A stretch of DNA of 64,000 nt from the NCBI GenBank assembly GCA_050084515.1, contig CM114272.1:15128001-15192000 (forward strand). The letters are read 5' to 3'. The notes beneath the pieces were generated by a model. It saw nothing but the letters and a program-made list of their open reading frames with translations, was not told the DNA's origin and searched no databases. The position numbers and the translations under genes are program-made. This document shows positions 41,451-54,500 of the stretch, one piece after another (the stretch's first letter is position 1; the number at the start of each line of letters is the position of its first letter). The stretch comes from Blasia pusilla (taxonomy: Eukaryota > Marchantiophyta > Marchantiopsida > Blasiales).

Positions 41451-41779
41451 GATCAAATTACCTCGTAGCTAGTCCAAAATTGAATAAACTTTAGATCAAA
41501 AAGGAAATCTGGACAGTGGCAGTAAAGTATAGTTGGATGAACACAAAATGTTGTAGAATTATTGTAAAGCACAATACGTCGATGTGGTGTACTTGAGTCA
41601 ATATACTGAATACCTTCATATCTGTGGATGATGAGCATCTTAAGGGCTGTTAGTATTGCCTTAATTAGTAGATGACACATACATGTTTAAAACTAAGCCA
41701 CATATCAACTTCAGCCTGACCTCGTCAAGATCGTGGAGGCCAAGGTACTGGTACACTTAATAGTAATATTTAGGGAACC

Positions 41780-43018
41780 CTATGGTTCTGATTTGAGAGC
41801 ATACTTCAAGAGGTAGAAGAACCATTGGACATTTGTGACCCTTTGTAAATTCATATGTGCACCCCTCAAGAGCAGAATTGCTGGGTGATACGGAATTATG
41901 TTGCAATGAGTTGGGCCAAGCCTATAGTATACCCATTTTAGTGTGGCTGGATCTATTGTTGCCCTTAATTGATAACTAGCAGGAGCAAGGAACCCCATTC
42001 GGCAATAGGAAGGATGGTGAAGGGTTCTAGGGACAATACATAAGCCTTGCTTACATGTATGCAAGTGCTTGGTTGTAACCAGGTGATGCAATTGGGTCGT
42101 TTCATCAGGGGAGATTTGTTGCGTTGATAGTTGCACTGGTGGAGAGGGTATATAACAACATATTTCATTAGTGACAGCGTCTATGTCATCCTTGCTTATC
42201 CATAGTATGATATGAGAGTGCAAGCTATATCTATTGTGTAATTCATACCTGATAAGGTACCTATTTACGCGACCAAGGATTTGGGGACCATCAAGTATAT
42301 AGTTACGAAAGAACATTTTAAGCAGAGTATGAAACATTACTGCGAACTCAATAGGTGCACCTCTCCATGAAAAAGGCGGGGTTAAATTTTTGCACAAGGT
42401 TCTCAATGTCAAGCACCTCACGCCACTTTGTATCAGACACCTTATTCGATGTAAATGTTAAGAAAAGGTCAAACATGCCCCACTTTCGAACCATGGCCTT
42501 AAGGTCACAAAGGTGTCGGCGATGCTACGACGGGATGCCAGGAATATGAGCACTGAAGCTATATTTGGATAAGTGAAAGTACATATCCTCATCGGTGAGG
42601 TTAAGTTGCCTTCGCCTCAATTATTCAAGTTCCCGATTTTATATATATGTGCGTGAAGAAGATGCAAGAATAATATACCGCCTTAATTGCTGCATAAGAA
42701 GTAAATACGGTTTGTACAGAATGAAGACACTAAACATTTGTCTAATGCGACATCTCATATACTCTATAGACATTGTGATTCCCGAAAAGTAACCTTTGAG
42801 GTATGGAATAGAAGAGGGAATATTATTGTTTCAATAGTGAGTCTCGAATGAGGTGAGATATTATTATCATAATTAAGAAATTGATCTCTTGAGTGTGCAC
42901 TTTCCATGAGAAAAATGCTACCATTATGGAAAATATTGTAGGATGGCTTCCTTTTAACAAGGGAGTAGTGGACATCCTGGAGAACGTTGAGCTCTACTTG
43001 GTAAGGGTCAACTGCCAT
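41780..43018 (-). pseudogene. Helitron rolling-circle Rep domain
   Basis: The upstream part (42764-43018) starts MAVDPYQVELNVLQDVHYS. Next comes SYNIF..FPLLF, then RRRQLNLTDEDMYFHLSKYSFSAH and MVRKWGMFDLFLTFTSNKVS, matching the Helitron N-terminal domain. The 213-codon frame at 41780-42421 contains the Rep two-His motif (SLHSHIILWI) and a terminal YLLKYALKSEP that fits the tyrosine-containing KY motif. The 41453-41680 frame (LTALKMLIIHRYEGIQYID) continues toward the helicase. It would have nicked and rejoined DNA ends. Stops are present, so it is not functional. The copia cluster begins 6 bp upstream of the first codon. Confidence 0.88.
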
Positions 43019-43023
43019 ACTAT

Positions 43024-43550
43024 TGTGGAAAACTACTAAAGAAGCATAATTGGTGGGAAACGATTAGTTAAGATAGTCTCAAATTAGACTAACTGTGATG
43101 AACTAACCATAGTTAAGTTAGTTAATCATAGTTAGTCTAACTTGAGACTATCTTAACTAACCCTAGTTAAGATACTCGCTTAACTGACTAACCAAGATCA
43201 AGCTTCCCTTCTTGGTGTGAGTATCAAATGTAGCAGTTTAAGTGTCTCATGAGCTTGACTATATCTCAATCTTCAATACTCACGGAATCTCCACGGAAGC
43301 TTCTGCCACGACCCCTGCCTCTGTTTGATCCATAACCTCCAAATAACGACTCTCTTGTAGACTAGACGAGTTATCGTTGCCTACTAGGCGCATCTCTTTA
43401 ATGATTAACAGTAAGACCTACTTTTGAAAGGTTTGATACTTCTCTCTCACAGAGATAGAGGTCTCAAAGGACTTGTAATCCTTTGGAAAGCCTTGAAGAG
43501 TGAACAAAATCAGATCAGATACGCGAAGATCTAGTGATGAGATGAACAAG
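43024..43550 (-). mobile_element. Inverted Ty1/copia fragment: LTR plus a piece of gag
   Basis: 43024-43275 is the reverse complement of the copia LTR found at 46811-47103 (TGTGGAAAACTACTAAAGAA at the left, CAATCTTCA at the right), slightly shortened. It runs straight into the reverse complement of the gag region near 44810-45035 with no polypurine tract or pol between. So this is an internally deleted sister copy, in opposite orientation and immediately next to the fuller element. Confidence 0.75.
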
Positions 43551-43560
43551 TAGAAATTAT

Positions 43561-43862
43561 TGAAGATTGAGTTACAATCAAACTCATGAGAAACCTGAAC
43601 TGCTATATTTGGTACTCATACGAAGCAGGGAAGCTTAATCTTGGTTAGTCAATTAAGCGTGATTATTTTAACTAGGGTTAGTTAATCACAGTTAGTATAA
43701 TTTGAGACTATGGTTAAGGTTAGGGTTGCTTGTACATACCCTATATAATTGAGAAGGGATCAACATCCACTCATTCTCTCATTGTAAATTTCGTTATCCA
43801 TGATGGTATGTGAATGTGAGAGTTGTTTCCCATTAGTTATGCTTCTTTAGTAATTTTCCACA
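43561..43862 (+). repeat. 5' LTR of the copia element
   Basis: It starts TGAAGATTGAG and ends in CA just before the primer site. It contains a TATATAAT box at 43742 that could drive the element transcript, and a telomere-like GGTTAGGGTT word near 43720. The interior differs from the 3' LTR by small indels. Confidence 0.85.
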
Positions 43863-43874
43863 TGGTATTAGAGC
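43863..43874 (+). other. Primer-binding site of the copia element
   Basis: TGGTATTAGAGC directly follows the LTR end and matches the TGGTATCAGAGC site complementary to initiator methionine tRNA, the usual primer for plant copia elements. Confidence 0.85.
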
Positions 43875-44378
43875 GATAGGAGATCATCACTTGAAATTCT
43901 TGGTGTTTGAGAAGCTAAGAAAGGCAAGAGAAGGCACAATTTCACTTTGGGAGAAGGAAATTTTGCTCAGAGCTCTGTGAGTGTAGATTTCAAGTGGAGC
44001 TTTGACAGTGATAAAACTTTGAAGGCATTTTTTAGGGCTTTCCCGGCCGATTTAGCCATCTGGTTGGCAACGGCTAGAAAGAAGCCAAAGGCTAATTCTA
44101 GTCGTATTATAGAGCACATTGAGAGCTTTCCAACATACCCAAAATCGTTTAATTTTGACATTGTGAGCTCCTACAGTGGCAATTTCAGTGTTAGGAAAGT
44201 GCAATTAGTGAAGAAAAGTTGTGCAGTTTGCTCTTTATAGGCCAATTTCGACTAGTTCTTTTGTACATTTGATCAAATATGGCAAAATTTAAGTCGATTT
44301 CTGTGTAAGAGTGATCTATGCTTCAATTGGAGCAGTAGAAAGATTGGAATTAAGTCATTGTGAGTGAAATCGTTCGTC

Positions 44379-45330
44379 ATGGAGTATTCCTCAACAACAA
44401 TCACATGCGAGAAGCTAGATAAGCAAAATTACAATGTTTGGAAGTTTCGCATAGAACAATTTCTCATGGATCAAGGACTATGGGAGCTTGTCACAAGTGA
44501 TGAGGCCAAGCCAAAAGTAACTCAACAAACTTGAATGTTCACTGGAACAAATGCGCAAGGCAAGTAATCCACTATATTTCAATAACGATGAGTTCGCCAA
44601 TGATAGGTCACATTCAAGATGTTGATATTCCGAAGGAGGCGTGGGATGCATTGGAAAAGCTATTTGAGACATCTACAAAGGCCAAAAAGCTTCAATTGAA
44701 ATAGCAATTGAACAAAGTGAGGAAAGGATCACAGAGCATCAATAATTATATTTTGAATATCAGACATATTGTTGATCAGTTGAACAATTTTAGAGTGCCA
44801 ATAGAAGATGATGATCTGATTTTGTTCACTTTTCAAAGCCTTCCAAAGGATTACAAGTTCTTTGAGACCTCTATCTAAATGGGAGAGAAGTATCCAACCT
44901 TTCAAGAGTTAGTCCCACTGTTAATCCGTGAAGAGATGCGCCTAGTAGGCAACGATAGCTCGTCTAGTCTGCAAGAGAGTCGCTATTTGTAGGTTATGGA
45001 TCAAACAAAGGTAGGGGTCGTGGCACGAGCTTCCGTGGTCGTGGTGAATATCAAACATATGGAGGAAGAGGTATTCAATATAACGTCACTCAATTAACTA
45101 CGAACCAGTAACAGACACAATCATAAGGTGGTGATAGTGGAAATCGTTGGGGTCGAGGTCAGCAACAGAGGGTCTTTGGATCTTGCAATTACTGTGGGAT
45201 AAAGAATCACTATGCAAAGTTTTGCTTCAAGAAGAAGGCAGATATGAGAATATGAGCCTTACAACAACAAAACTATGTGGAGCAACAACATCAAGAGCAT
45301 ACCAAGAATAACAACATTCACAAGCGGAGC
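44379..45330 (+). pseudogene. Ty1/copia gag
   Basis: The ATG at 44379 begins MEYSSTTITCEKLDKQNYNV, followed by WKFRIEQFLMDQGLWELVT, the typical start of plant copia gag. HIQDVDIPKEAWDALEKLF, KKLQLK*QLNKVRKG and LPKDYKFFETSI are UBN2/gag core segments. The zinc knuckle CNYCGIKNHYAKFC at about 45185 is intact (C-x2-C-x4-H-x4-C). Several stops and frameshifts interrupt it. The aspartic protease and integrase that should follow are absent. Confidence 0.85.
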
Positions 45331-45339
45331 ATCTGTTGG

Positions 45340-46570
45340 TCATGACTAATCATATGGGAGCTGATTGATATACTTTTCGATAAGGAAGCTATTGGTTGCA
45401 AATGAGTTTACAAAATCAAACGTAATGAAGATGGTACAATTAACAGATACAAAGCGAGATTAGTGGCTAAGGGCTATGCACAACAATATGACATCGATTA
45501 TAAGGAAATATTTAGCCCTTTTGCAAAGATGGCGACTACGAGAATAGTGGTTGCAGTTGCAGTAATTAAGAAGTGGAGATTACATCACATGAACATCAAG
45601 TATGCCTTCTTGAATGGAGATCTATACAAGGAGGTATCTAAGACTCAACCACTTGGATACGAGCATCCTAAGTTTCCATTTGGCGTATGCAACTTGAAGA
45701 AAGCTCTGTAAGGGCTCAAACAAGCTCCAAGAGCTTGGTATGGCAAGATTACATACGTCCTATGAGAGTTGGGTTTTAGGGTATGTGATTCTGATTCCTT
45801 GTTATATGTCTTGAGAGGAAAAGATCATACGGTTCTCATTGTGTTGTATGTTGACGATCTCATGATTACTGGGAGTATTGAAGAAATGGTATAATAAGTC
45901 AAGCTTAAGTTACAAAAAAAATTTGATATGAAGGATTTGGGAGAAGTCAAGTACTTCCTTGGTATTGAGTTTATCAAGGTTGGAGAGAGCATGTGGTTAC
46001 TACAATGACAATATGCTCTTCATATGCTTTCAAAGTATGGTATGACGACTTACGAGCCAATCTCTACACCGTTGGACCAGAGTGTGAAGCTAAGAGTGGA
46101 TGAAGAAGAGTTGTTTGCAGATTCTAATATGTACAGGTGCATGGTTGGAAGTTTGATCTATCTAACTATAACCATACTAGATTTGAGCTATGCTGTTGGC
46201 CTAGTGAGCGAGTTTATGCAAGCACCTCGAAAACCTCATCTTGATGTTGAGAGGAGGATTATGCGATATGTGAAATTCTCTATTCAATTCGGGCTTCAAT
46301 TTGAACCGTCTCCAAGTTTGCAATTACAGGGATTCACAGATGTTGATTGGGTAGGAAGCATGTCTGATCGACACTCCATATTTGGTTATTCATTTACTTT
46401 GGGAAGTGCAGTTATAAGTTGGGCTTCGAAGAAGCAACCTACAGTTGCTTTATCTTCAATAGAGGCTAAGTACAGAGGAGCAACCAATGCAGCATGTGAG
46501 GCGGTGTGACTTCATTGATTACTTGTTGAGATTGGTGTTAGTAACTTAGGACTTGTGTAATATATGCAAA
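45340..46570 (+). pseudogene. Ty1/copia reverse transcriptase and RNase H
   Basis: RT begins at about 45390 with GCKWVYKIKRNEDGTINRYK and continues LVAKGYAQQYDIDYKEIFSP, WRLHHMNIKYAFLNGDLYKEV, LKQAPRAWYGKI and the active-site VLYVDDLMI at about 45844. YFLGIEFIK, GSLIYLTITILDLSYAVG and the RNase H segments GFTDVDWVGSMSDRHS and KQPTVALSSIEAKYRG follow. Two frames are open (45463-45711 and 46024-46509). Stops at about 46507 and 46516 lie where Trp is conserved, consistent with G-to-A change. Integrase is missing upstream. Confidence 0.93.
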
Positions 46571-46810
46571 CAATATTAGTAGGATCAAGCTTGCTAATAA
46601 CCTTGTGTTTCATGCTCGTACAAAGCATGTTGAGGTGCACTATCAGTTTATCAGAGAGAAAGTGCTTGCAGGAGAAATTGATCTTGTGTATATAGGTATA
46701 GATCAGCAAATTGCGGACATCTTTACAAAGGCATAGTCTAGAGATAAGTTTGAGATGTTTAGAAATGATTTAGGCGTTAGAGATATCGATATGAGTTTGA
46801 GGGGGAGTAT

Positions 46811-47103
46811 TGAAGATTGAGTTACAGTCAAGCTCATGAAACACATGAACTGCTATATTTGGTACTCACACAAATTAGGGAAGCTTAATCTTGGTTAGTC
46901 AGTTAAGCGGTTAATCATAGTTAGTCTAACTTGAGACTATTGTTAAGGTTAGGGTTAGGCTTAGGGTTGCTTGTACATACCCGATATAATTGGGAAGGGG
47001 ACCCTTCTCCACTCATTCTCTCATTGCAAATTTTGTTCTCCATGGTGGTGTGTGAGTGTGAGAGCCGTTTCCCACCACTTATGTTTTTTAGCAGTTTTCC
47101 ATA
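46811..47103 (+). repeat. 3' LTR of the copia element
   Basis: It is a direct repeat of 43561-43862, preceded by the GAGGGGGAGTAT tract. The TATA box position reads GATATAATT, one base changed from the 5' copy. Confidence 0.85.
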
Positions 47104-49100
47104 GGATTGAGCTACCGAAATAAAAAAGAGGCGCACTGGTTTGGCAAGTGCCTACTCAAGTAATCTGATATTGTGAGGGGTTGAGGAAAGATGATTTCTT
47201 AAAAATAGCGGCGTCTGGAACGAGCAATCTTTGCACGTTATTAGAACAACATGCATAAAATTCCACCATTAAACATTATCGGATACATAGGAAATAACAC
47301 GGCTGCCCGACAATACATATGCACACGCGACGTGAAAGCAATGAGTCAAGAAGAATATTGAACCATGGTGGATTGCGTAAGGAGTTGTAGGAAGGATAAT
47401 ATACATGATAGGAAAAGCGACAAATGTGAAACTTCACAAGTATTCAACTACAGTAAAAGAAACTCTCTATCAGCTCTGAGATGGAAAACAAACTACATTA
47501 CTTCTAGAATGTACTCTAGAGTCTATAAAAAAATGACCATAATGAGGAACTTGACAGGGCCGCAATACAAAATTGCAAGTAAAGGAAGGCTTGCCACTAA
47601 GTCGGGAATGAAGCCCAATATGCACACAACAACACTGGTAAGTGTAGAGCAAGACGGCGAAAAGTGTTGCGATCAAGTGTTTCAACGTTGCAGAAAAGGT
47701 GTGGGGACGGGACAACAAGTGAAAAGAACGTAAGTCATTAGTTAGTATAGTGGGGCGGGGGATCTCACCTGAATCGATGCGCTACGGATATGAAATGGTT
47801 GGAATAGAAATAGGAAGGGAATTGAAGGTGCGCACCCATATCGTCTTGTGCAGCAGCGAACATTAAGGCATGTCATACATGAGTAGCCAGAAGCAGCAAA
47901 TAGTAAGCAACCCTTGCACATGTGAATTTACACAGCTAGTTAGGTGCATAAATTGGTGCCTATGAATTGAAGTTTTTCATAATTGGTTCAACATTGCGCA
48001 GGCTTCTCGTTCGTATACCAAAAAAAGAGGGATAGGTTGGTTCGCAGTCGAAATGCAAGCACACAACAAGTTTTTTTTTTCCATGTTTGGAGAGAGCAAG
48101 ACAAAAGGGCACATTGCCGATGTGAATCAGTCTAGTGAGACCTATGACCTAATTGTTTTGTGCCGCAGCCAATTACGACCTGCCATTGCTACGTAGCTCT
48201 AGATATCTGAAAGTGTGATGAGTAGGCCAGATAGAAGCATGCAAATCAAGAGTGAACCAATCATGATAGGGTGCAGCGACAATCCGCGGCCATGGCTCTT
48301 GTCGATTGCCAGAGCATTAGTTATGGGCGGAGATATACATTACAACAATAGTTAGGGACGCCATTGACGGTGTGACAATTCTCCCATCTGACGGCAAGCA
48401 AAATCAAGTGCATCAAAAGACACACATGCATGAAACGAAAATAGATTGTGCCAGGAGGAGTACGTGCTGCTTTGGGAAAGTTGTTATTCTTTTTGCGTAT
48501 TATAGAGGATAGGCTGTGTTGTGCACATTGCTTAGAGTCGCCGAATCACATGATCGACATGTGCGGGTCTTCATAAAACACGAGGTGAAACACACATGCT
48601 CCTGAGTGAATCTCGACGCTTGCAGGTAGGGTACTCAACAATCCAACGACGCGAGAAGAGACACGTCCCCTCGGTGCCATGTGGATAGTTTCATGTTCTC
48701 CTGCACTTCGGAGCAGCGTGCCGCCATGGGCTTCAAGAATTCAATTCAGCTACTCCTAATAGGGGCCGTAACCACCTCCCTAAAGAGACATGGAGTGAGC
48801 CATTAAGGGATTCTTCACTACTTAATCTTTTATGGAAGATAATACGAGAAGTACCAAGGGTGGTCCTTAGGATGCTTACAATTAAAATGACATTGTATAG
48901 AATATAGCTAGAATAATGCATGGAATTTTCACCAGATAAGAATCTCCTTCGTTAAATTAATTTCTATTAAGTTAATTTAGCATATTTTATGTGTCCAAAA
49001 GGAAGGGGTCTTCAAACTCCATCCTCTTTTAATTATACAGATTTTGCTTATTCATCATGAAAATCTTTCACCAAAATTATCAATTGAGAAATTTAAATTT
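47104..49100. other. Unassigned DNA, possible right flank of the Helitron
   Basis: Composition resembles the non-coding DNA at 36.5-38 kb on the other side of the Helitron, so part of it may be the element's 5' region separated by the copia cluster. A frame at 47365-47733 and its complement have no family features. No TC end was fixed. From about 48960 the DNA is AT-rich again and has a CATCCTCTTTTAATTATACAG word like that at 36260. Confidence 0.3.
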
Positions 49101-51574
49101 ATTCATTTTTTAAAAACAATAATACCTTTTTTTAACGTTTATTTTCCCTGAAAAGATATTCGACGAATCCCGTAACCCCAACGGATAGCTCTTAGTCACC
49201 TCGTTATACGGCCGTAAGCGGTCAACTCTTGCCGTGCCTACGGCCCTTCCCGTGAGGAGGAGAGCCCGTAGGCAAGGCCGCCCGTTTGAATCGGAGTTCT
49301 TGATTTTTGTAGTTGGAAGCAATTGTTGGTAGCAGAGGACGCGATCAGAATCACCAGATGCGAAATGTAGGTCACTTCCATGCATGCGTTTAGGCCGAAT
49401 TCAGGTGCGTGAATCTTGCTGACTGAGGTTGAGGTTAGCTTTGAATGTGTGACGGGGTGGGGTGGTGGAATGACTGCATGCATACATGTGGTTGGTCTTC
49501 TGAGAGGAGATTTGCATGCACAAATCTGTGTGAATTCTTTGGTGTTGATCGTGAGTTGATAGGTTGCGTGCTCCAAGTCGGTTGGGATAGCAGACCCTCA
49601 TTTGGGGATCTTCGTCGAGCGAGTCGAGGACGGCAGAGAGATACGAGGAAAATCAAGGACAGAAGACAGCGTTGAATCCGAATTGCCGACCTGAAATGTC
49701 GGTCATCTCTCCCGCCTATTTGAGCCGAAGATCTTCACTCGATCGGAGACGGATTTCTCTCATTCTCACTTGGAGGAAGAGACGAATTTCTCTGAATCAG
49801 ATCGGCACTTGGAGATCTCTGCTGCGGCAATCATGTGAGTTTACCGTATCCTCAGCTTGTTTTGAACAAACTGCGGAATTTCCGAGCTCACTGGATTTTC
49901 CATTTTATTCATGCGCCTCTGTGTCTTGTCGGAGAATCGTCCTGACAGTAGTCGAAGCTCATCGGCTGGGTTTCCCAGCTCCATGCATTTCATCCGTCTT
50001 GTGGAGGCCCGTGATCTGCACGATGCATCAGAGACAATCCCGAACTCTTTTGCTGGCTAATGCAGCATCTCAAATTTGAAACACGGTTGTGTTCCATGAG
50101 TTCAACCTCGATGCTTAGAGGGGTTTACCAATTCCTTGATTGCAGTTGAAAAGATGGCTTTCTGCGACTACTCGGCAGCTTTCATTTCCGGAGAAAGTCT
50201 CAGTAGCTTAGATGGAGAGATCTCGGTGGAGAGCTGATGGTTCACAAGCGTTGAGTTCTTTCGCTTTTGATGATCTGAGATAAGGTTACGCCATCCTCCA
50301 TTTACCAGTACGTTACCCTCCTTGGCTCTGAAACGTCTTTTTGTTCTCCAGTTCCACCACTTTATCTGAAACTTAGATACTCTGTGTGTGCCTATGATTT
50401 GAATCTTCTGATTTCTATACTGTGCCTCGTTTCACTAGCTTAGAAAATAAGTCAAAAGCAACAGAACTCATCATTAGCGAGTTCCATTCGCCCTTTCCAC
50501 TGACAGAATCGCAATGGCCCAACGGTCCTAGAGGAAAGAGAAGCTCCTATAATTACTCTGAGATCGGCGACAGCACTATTCTGAGGAGTCCTCCTGAATG
50601 AGTAGCTTTGAGCGGACTGCTTGTTGGATTGCGCATTGCCGATGATCGTGAAAGCTGATGCAGTTGTTGGAAGCCGATCGTAAAGTTAAGTAGGACGAAT
50701 CGTATAGAGGCAAGCGCGGAATTCGTCCAAGAGGTTGAGAGAAGCTCTAGGACTGTAAGGTAGTGTGAGGTATGTAGTTCGTGTTCTTTCATTGCATGTT
50801 TCTTGGAGAAGTCTAGGGCCTCACCTCTCTAACGTGCGTATAAGCTGCAAGAACTTCTCACCTAAACTAGAGCTGGGAAGATCCGATTTCCTTAGCGTTC
50901 CACCTCGTGTACATAGGTTTACGATTAGCTGTTTGTTCCCATCGAATCCGAGTCATGCTGATGCAGGCATACCTGTGTATAGCACTTGGACTGAGTCATG
51001 GATTCAAGAGTCAATTCAGAGCTTTTTTCTCGTTGAGGGTCGTGCAGATCAATAATCAGCTCCAGAAGTTGCAGTTCGAAGTTTCTAGCGTTCAGTTCAA
51101 TTCTTGCAATGCTGGAATTGGCAGATTGAGGGGTAGACTGGAGCTGATTGGGAAACAACTGCAGGGATGGGAAGATGCCGTGGGTGATTCTAGAGATCGT
51201 GTGTCTGGTTCCCTGTCAAGTTTCTGGTTGTGGGTTTCGAATTGGTTGCTTTCTGGCAGTGGGTTTGCAATTGGTTGTGTTTTGTGGGAGAGGATGAAGA
51301 AGGCGAGGTTCCATCGGAATTGTGTGAGGTTCGAAGAGTAGCTACAGATTTTGGGACCGGAGTATTTTTTGTGTTGGGTGTGGAATAGAATAGGGATGGA
51401 GGTGTTGTAAGTCTACCTGGGTCCAAGATGCATTTCGTCGTTCACTTTCCTAGTGTTTCCTCGAGGGTCCTCTGCTGTGGGAAGGGGAGAGCTCTTGGGA
51501 TACATGGATTGATGTGACAGCCTTGGCCCTCGGAGAAGGATTTTCTTGTGGTTCTCACTGCCTGCAGTTGGGGG
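49101..51574. other. Upstream region of DEP1, possible promoter and untranslated exons
   Basis: This is mixed-composition DNA, richer in GC than the transposon areas and typical of genic DNA. Frames up to 144 codons occur (49672-50079 +, 50907-51341 +) without recognisable domains. It probably includes the DEP1 promoter and 5' untranslated sequence, possibly with an intron ending at the TGCAG near 51567. No second gene could be established. Confidence 0.35.
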
Positions 51575-51595
51575 ATGCGTAGGTTGTTTGCAGTG

Positions 51596-54500
51596 ATGGG
51601 GGAGGAACCATCTGCTGGAGCAGGATACGTGGAGACGGAGCTTGTGAGTGAAACGAAGGCATTGGCTGCCGAGCTTTGCAAACAATTCTATGGTCTGGGG
51701 TGGGTTTCAGGCACTGGTGGCAGCATCACTCTCAAAGTTCATGACCCTACGATTCCCTTATCAGAGAGACTGATTGTTATGGCTCCATCGGGTTCGTTCT
51801 TTTTCTCTTTCTCCTCCTCCTCATTCTCATACACAGTCCTCAGCTGTACCTCGTCCAGCAGATTTTGAGTTCTCATGAAGTCTTCTCTCGCTCTCGTCAT
51901 CGCTCTGGATACAATTCCAGTAATTTCTCCTCTCATAATCTTTTGGCCAAGTCGAGTTTGGGATTTCCTGCTTTACAGTCCCAGCCTAATTTGGGAATTT
52001 CAGAGGGTTGGCCACAGGTAGCTCTACGACCAGTGCAAAGAGCACACTGGTCAAGAGTAGCAGTTCAAAAGGGAGTAGTTGCAATTATTTTCGGATGCAA
52101 ATTATGGTTTATGACTGCGCTCCTGGAATGTCGAATTGGTTCCTTCAGACATTGATTACGCAGTGCTTTCAACAGTTATACGCTGCTTCACTCGATGGAA
52201 ATAGTGCAGGAATTTTTCGTGCCTATATTTTTGTTGCTGCTCAGAGAATGCTAGCTTTGAAGTTGTCATTCAAGTCCAACTCCATAGGCAAGGAGGGATT
52301 CAGATATGTTGCTGTAGGGTACCTGGGCTTGGTTTCAAGCGCGCGGGTTGTTTCGGTTGTTATGATTCAGGCGTGCAAAAGGAGAGGATGTTGCCTGAGG
52401 ATATGTATGTGATGAGCTCAGAAGGGGTGATCTTAAGTGCTCCGACTCCAAAACCATCACCCCATAAGCCTCCAAAATGCAGTGAATGTGGGCCACTTTT
52501 CTTGAAGGTAGTACTCATTCATTCTAGTCTCTAAATGTCGCCTTGAAAATCCACAGATTGTAAAAGCAACCTCAGCCTAAAGATTCATCTTGTCTTTGGT
52601 GTACTTTAACTACCCTCTGGAGTGTGTGGGTACTGTAAGAAGGGGAAATTTGACTAGTTAGCTCCATGGAAGCTATTTGATTGAAATTTGTACCGAATTT
52701 GCCTCGTAGACCAAAACTACGTTAGATACTCTGGGAAGAGCATCGTTTATGGAAGGCCAAGAGTAGACATAGGATCATAGACCACGTAAAATTTCGTAGC
52801 CTATGAAAGTCCACCTTTGCTTAAGTTCGCAGGTTTATTTTGGGCGTTCTGTCTGAAAGATTCCAGTGTAGACCGGGCAAAATTGCATGTCCATAGTGAA
52901 GCTTTGGAATTGCAAAGATGTGATTCTTCACTTGGTCTCTCCTTGTACCTATCAGTGTGCCCACATGGATTGGTGAAGTCTTACTTGTGCATTTTTCACT
53001 CTAGGCTTACTTGATGCGCAATGCCGGAGCAGTTATACACAGTCATGGACTGGAATCTGCTCTTGCCACGATGATCAACCCCTCCGCCAAGGAGTTCCGG
53101 GTTCGTTTCTTTCCCGATTCTCATGTTTGGAGTACAGAATCCCATCTGTACCAAACAACTGCTCTTTATTGCTGCCACCGTGAATTCTTTCCGGATGGCT
53201 TTTTCAAGTTTCTCAAACTTTCTTCCTGGTATATTGACCTACTGCAAGCAGTTATGCTCTTACCATTCTTGCCCAGCTATCCTAACAGTTGGTTTATTGT
53301 ACGGGTGGCAGATTACCCACATGGAGATGATAAAGGGGATAGCGGGACATGGCTACTATGATGAACTTGTAGTTCCTATAATCGAGAATTCAGCTCGTGA
53401 ATATGAGCTCACAGATTCGCTCGCAGAAGCTGTAAGATATGTTCCACTGTTGGAAGGTTTTGAGCTTCGCAAATAATCGTCCGATATACTTCTGATTGGT
53501 ATGCCTATCTTGAGTTGTTCTTAAAGACATTCTGCATGGGAGATTCCACCTCATAATCCCATCATTTCTATCTTCGACCTGAAATTTCACTTTTTTAATA
53601 TCTTTGAGCCTGTAATAGAAATGATAATAATGAATGAATGGGGGCAATAAGGAGTCCTTAGCCTTAAAATAAGTAAAGGAGACTTCATACTTAGCATGGT
53701 CAGCCTGCCAAGCAATCTGCATAAAATGTGCAGCCATCAATTTTAAGCTGTTCTCTTGTTTTAGTCGTTGTCTAATTTCTGATCCTAACGAGGACACAGC
53801 AAGTGGTGGAATGCGAGAGAGACTCATAATATACCCAGTTTCATTGAAATTGAACTGACAAACCGACAGCGAATGTCTAAAGATATATGCCAATACTCAG
53901 CTCTATTATACGCTCGTAACAAGATGTCGTTTGTTCTCTACGTTTGCCTGCTTAAATTACTCCTAAAGGAAATGGAGGACAAAACGGTTTGATGAGTTCT
54001 TGCCCTGCAGATTGCTGCATACCCAAAGTCCACTGCTGTGTTGGTGAGGAATCATGGGATCTACATATGGGGTGATTCGTGGATTCAAGCCAAAACCCAG
54101 GTTAGAGTCGGTGTGCAGCTCCTGATGTTGCAAGATTTTTTTCCACCACTCTCGAGATTTTTTGAAGAAATAGTGATCATACTGGTCGATGTGCTGGCAG
54201 TGCAGGCTGAATGTTACCACTATCTCTTCGAGACAGCATTAAGGCTTCACCAGCTTGGTTTGGATCCTGCAGACCCAAAGCATGGTCCTCTGAAAGCAGT
54301 GGAGTATCGTAGCATCGTAGGGGATGATGGACAGAGCCAGGAAAATTTGGTGAACAATGCTAAAAAGGTACTGGTAATGTTCTGCATCAGAAGTGCCCAA
54401 AGACTTCGTCATTGTGTCACTGTGATGGCTCTTAATTGGTTGCATCTTATACGCCGAGTGTGTATGTGATAGATTGAGAGCATAAACTTAGGGTGTCTTA

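Larger units (their letters stand above)
43561..47103 (+). mobile_element. Ty1/copia retrotransposon, two LTRs, protease and integrase missing
   Basis: LTRs of about 302 bp (43561-43862) and 293 bp (46811-47103) both begin TGAAGATTGAGTTACA and end TTTTCCA(C/T)A. A tRNA-Met-type primer site TGGTATTAGAGC follows the 5' LTR. A TTTGAGGGGGAGTAT polypurine tract precedes the 3' LTR. The order is LTR, leader, gag with CCHC knuckle, RT-RNase H, LTR. The knuckle is followed within ~120 bp by RT, so protease and integrase have been deleted. Stops show it is dead. The flanks (GAAATTAT and GGATTGAG) give no target duplication, probably because of the neighbouring rearrangement. Confidence 0.9.

Noticed and set aside
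43024-43275. Left LTR taken as the 5' LTR of the copia element
   Set aside because: It is in inverted orientation; the true 5' LTR at 43561-43862 is followed by the tRNA-Met primer site.
49160-49330. tRNA-like T-arm sequence in the reverse complement near 49.29 kb
   Set aside because: No matching acceptor stem, D-arm or anticodon arm could be folded around it.
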